Of a stretch of DNA of 64,000 nucleotides, positions 61,196 through 64,000 are shown one piece after another (positions within the stretch are counted from its first letter, which is position 1; every line of letters starts with the position of its first letter). The notes under the pieces were generated by a model. That model did no database searches. It had not been told where the DNA came from and saw only the letters and a program-made list of their open reading frames with translations. The stretch is from Lingula anatina (lineage: Eukaryota; Brachiopoda; Lingulata; Lingulida; Lingulidae): contig NW_019775669.1 in NCBI RefSeq assembly GCF_001039355.2, positions 198,802 through 262,801 on the forward strand, written 5' to 3'. Position numbers and translations under genes: made by a program.

Positions 61196-63900
61196 CATTT
61201 GCTTAGGATGCAATAGGAACTTTGGTTTGGTGCTGCTATGATTCACTTGATCCCCAAACCCCATCTAAACAGTCCTGGTCTAAATGCAGCCCAAGTTATT
61301 AATTTGTTGGTCTGATTTTACCTGATCTCTCTCGCCTGTCAAATCAGTGTCAGTGTGCTGTTTTTTATGGGCCCACTCTTGCTGTTTGTCCATTTTCCTT
61401 TATTGAATATGAATAATGAGTGACAAGGTGGTACATGGCAAACTAAGTAATTACCAAGGCTGAACTTGTCAAAAAACTGACTATACATGTATCATTCAAT
61501 GCCAGGGCCATTTTGATCAGTCACAGTAACTAGGCAAATGAAGGCCTTTTTTTTTCTACTTCCAAATCACAAAGAGAATTATCCTTTATTTCTCATAATA
61601 ATAACAACCTGTCACTGTGAGTACATGAGATGGCAACTGATATGCAAGAGACAAAAATAACTGTTTCAAAACACAGATCCCACGCCCATTAAATGACAGA
61701 GGAACAGGGATTCCACTGACAAACAAAACAGAAAATAAGTCATTATTTTTTCTATAAAAAGGTTTCTTGAACTATACTGTTTGGCAGTCAGGAAAAAACA
61801 TAGCACTTTTCTATATGTTAAAATCTGATAAAGGAAAAAACAGTTCTCTATTAGCATTCTCCAGACATGCCAGATTGGTCAGCTTATGGTTATAATATAA
61901 AAGGTGACTCATGTCATCAAGTTACTTTTATAAGAGGAGGACTGAAGTTTGGAGCAGACAGAAAACCTGGTTTGCTATCCTCTCTGCCATCAGAATTTTT
62001 TTCCAAATTGGCCCCTTAACCTGTATAAGATTCGGCATAAAAGTAGCACCTGCTGTGGCAGTCTGGGTCAAGCTATGAGGCTCTTCTCAATACAGCTTTT
62101 GTCCTGCCATTCACCTGCACACAAGCTGTCATGTGGCACAAACATACAGCTACTTTTTCTCAAAGCTACAGCTTCAAGACCACTTCACAACTCAAATCAA
62201 CCCAAAAGCACTACGGCAAAAATGCTTAATTGCAACATTTGGAGTCTTTGCACAAGGTACTTTTTCAAAGAATACAGGTATACATTAAAGCCTAGGCTAT
62301 TTTAGTTCAATAACCAGTATACAATCATCTCCTATACCAGGAAACCACTGAAAAGGCTATTTCCAAGAATATGTCAATTTAATATGAAGGTGTGGGTTTC
62401 CATCATCACAGAAATAACAAGGAGAGATGTGTCATTTTCTGAAACATCCTTCATAAAAAAACAAGACAGATTTATGGGTTCGGGAAATATGCTAGAGAAA
62501 GACTACTTTTTAATCATTAGCCTATGGCACTGATGAGAGGGAATGAAATGCAAAGAGCTGATGAGAATTCAATAAACAAGATCTATTGTATGAATTGGAT
62601 ACATCTACTTGCTTTAAATTGGATCATAATTGAATATTTGGCTCACAGCATAAGCTGACATAGAACTACACAGGGATGAAAACATGGCTGACCAGTCTCT
62701 TTCATCTGCTACAGCTGTGTATACAATCTACATTGCACTTAACTAGGCTGGGAAATCAGGTTCACAATAACACCTATAGTTTCCCCCCAAATTTTTTTTA
62801 AAAAAGTAAGCAAATGTGAGACATAAACCTGTAGAATTCTTCTGTTACATTTGTTTTCTCTTTTTTTTTTTAATCTGCATTTCTAAAATTTCATTGGCAC
62901 ATTTTTGACAAAAAAATATCCTGACTGTTGAGAACCTGCAGATTGCTGCATTCTCAGTATAATTTAATCAGGGAAGTGGAAAGAAAAACACAATTTGGCT
63001 TGCTACCCAGAGCTGTTTCACATTTGCCAAAATACAGTAAACCTCTCAAGTTCTGAGGCTACTTTGTTTTTTTTCTATGTGTCAGTTGTAGAAAGTGGCA
63101 GATTCCTGTAGTTTTTTAATGTTTTTCTCAAAGCCATACCCAGAAGAGATGGCATATGGATGGCCCATTCCCAGATATGCAGCATAAATGTGTGCTCAAG
63201 TTTTAAAAATAAAGGTGGGGGAAAACAGCTGGACCTTACAGTGCTTTGATCCCTGGCAAGAAGAAAAATACCAAAGTGTACATCTGGTGGTTGCAATAAT
63301 ATATAACCTCCAACCAGATGCTCTTGAAAACTAGCTGCCTGTGAGGAATAAAAAAAGGGGACTTCTAAAACCTTTTATTTTTTCCCTCAGGGCACACTAG
63401 AGAAAATGTTACCCGCTACTCCCTGGGGGTCTCCGAACATTGAAATATTATTCATTTTTAAGGCAGCACTCTCCACAAGCTACATATTTAACATGTCCGA
63501 CTATTAACACACATGCCATTTACCCATCACTTACACTTGTTTCCCAGCAATCTAGATGTATTTTCCAACGTGATATAAGTACTGTGGCCATAGAAGCTTG
63601 CACAAATACACAGCACTTGAACACATTAGCTGTATGCAGATGAAGACTAGACACATAAGATTTACCACATGCCAGGAACTAAATTTGATTATGCTTTATA
63701 AAGAGAACATATATGGTTAATATTATTATAAGAAAACTACATAGAAATATTTAAAGATATGCTTAACATCAATTATCTTTACCACGGATGAGGCATACAA
63801 AAATATAGATATAATTATTTAACGGATTCTTATACATCTTTGTAACCAACATTATATATTTTGTGTGTCCAAAGTCGTTGCAGCAGCCAAGATATATTGG
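56455..63900. other. Gene-poor 3' region, possibly a long minus-strand 3' UTR
   Basis: About 7.4 kb with no recognised exon on either strand and only short random frames. It is AT-rich and CG-poor, with an (AAT)n tract at 61147-61194. If the minus-strand frame at the right edge is the end of a gene, part of this could be its 3' UTR; otherwise it is intergenic. Confidence 0.4.
61147..61194. repeat. (AAT)n microsatellite
   Basis: About 16 perfect units in the gene-poor right part of the window. Confidence 0.95.
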
Positions 63901-63924
63901 TTACACTGGATGTTTCTGTGTGGT

Positions 63925-63999
63925 TTATGATATCTGGCTGTACAGAGTATCACTGACCTTGAATATGTCAGCAGTGTTTGCTGCAAACTTGGACAACTC
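63925..63999 (-). CDS. Possible C-terminal end or internal exon of an unidentified gene
   Basis: On the minus strand a frame enters from the right edge and reads ELSKFAANTADIFK, then either stops after VSDTLYSQIS or uses the donor AAG|GTCAGT. Twenty-four codons are too few to identify a family. It may be chance. Confidence 0.2.
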   Translation of the reverse strand, partial: ELSKFAANTADIFKVSDTLYSQIS

Positions 64000-64000
64000 A

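Overview
This window is metazoan nuclear DNA. The genes are split into many exons with GT-AG introns of about 0.3-4 kb. The sequence is AT-rich, with many simple repeats and short inverted-repeat transposons, and every confident gene has a well-known animal orthologue. The compact introns, the two-haplotype polymorphism and the mixture of vertebrate syntenies suggest a heterozygous, probably marine, invertebrate (lophotrochozoan or non-vertebrate deuterostome). I cannot name the species. Exon models were built by eye from splice sites, reading-frame phase and resemblance to remembered human and fly proteins; no search was run.

Layout. 252-18519 (minus): the N-terminal half of a voltage-gated sodium channel alpha subunit, 18 coding exons covering the N-terminus, domain I, the I-II linker, domain II and part of the II-III linker; the gene runs off the left edge. 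A phase-compatible upstream exon (20353-20572) may give it a second N-terminus. 20.6-26.3 kb: non-coding, with small inverted-repeat elements. 26341-28317 (plus): MOCS2B, the large subunit of molybdopterin synthase. 29473-34752 (minus): POLR3C, all 15 exons. 35000-38169 (plus): NUDT17, 7 exons, head to head with POLR3C across 247 bp. The block 30103-39088 is repeated at 39090-48224, separated only by one N at 39089. The second block has NUDT17 complete and POLR3C without its last two exons. It looks like two haplotypes placed in tandem by the assembler. 48738-51109 (minus): FEM1B. 52280-56369 (plus): CLN6, 7 exons, head to head with FEM1B. 56.4-64 kb: no confident gene, possibly a very long 3' UTR of a minus-strand gene beyond the right edge.

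The genes do not form one pathway: membrane excitability, molybdenum cofactor synthesis, RNA polymerase III, a Nudix hydrolase, a CUL2 ubiquitin-ligase receptor and an ER factor for lysosomal enzyme export. The order is informative, though. From memory, in human NUDT17-POLR3C are neighbours at 1q21 and FEM1B-CLN6 at 15q23, and each locus has a PIAS paralogue nearby. Finding all four genes together suggests the ancestral single locus before the vertebrate genome duplications. I found no prokaryote-like defence system, CRISPR array or other novel multi-gene system; the main points of interest are the haplotype duplication, the synteny, the candidate sodium-channel splice variants and the transposons.
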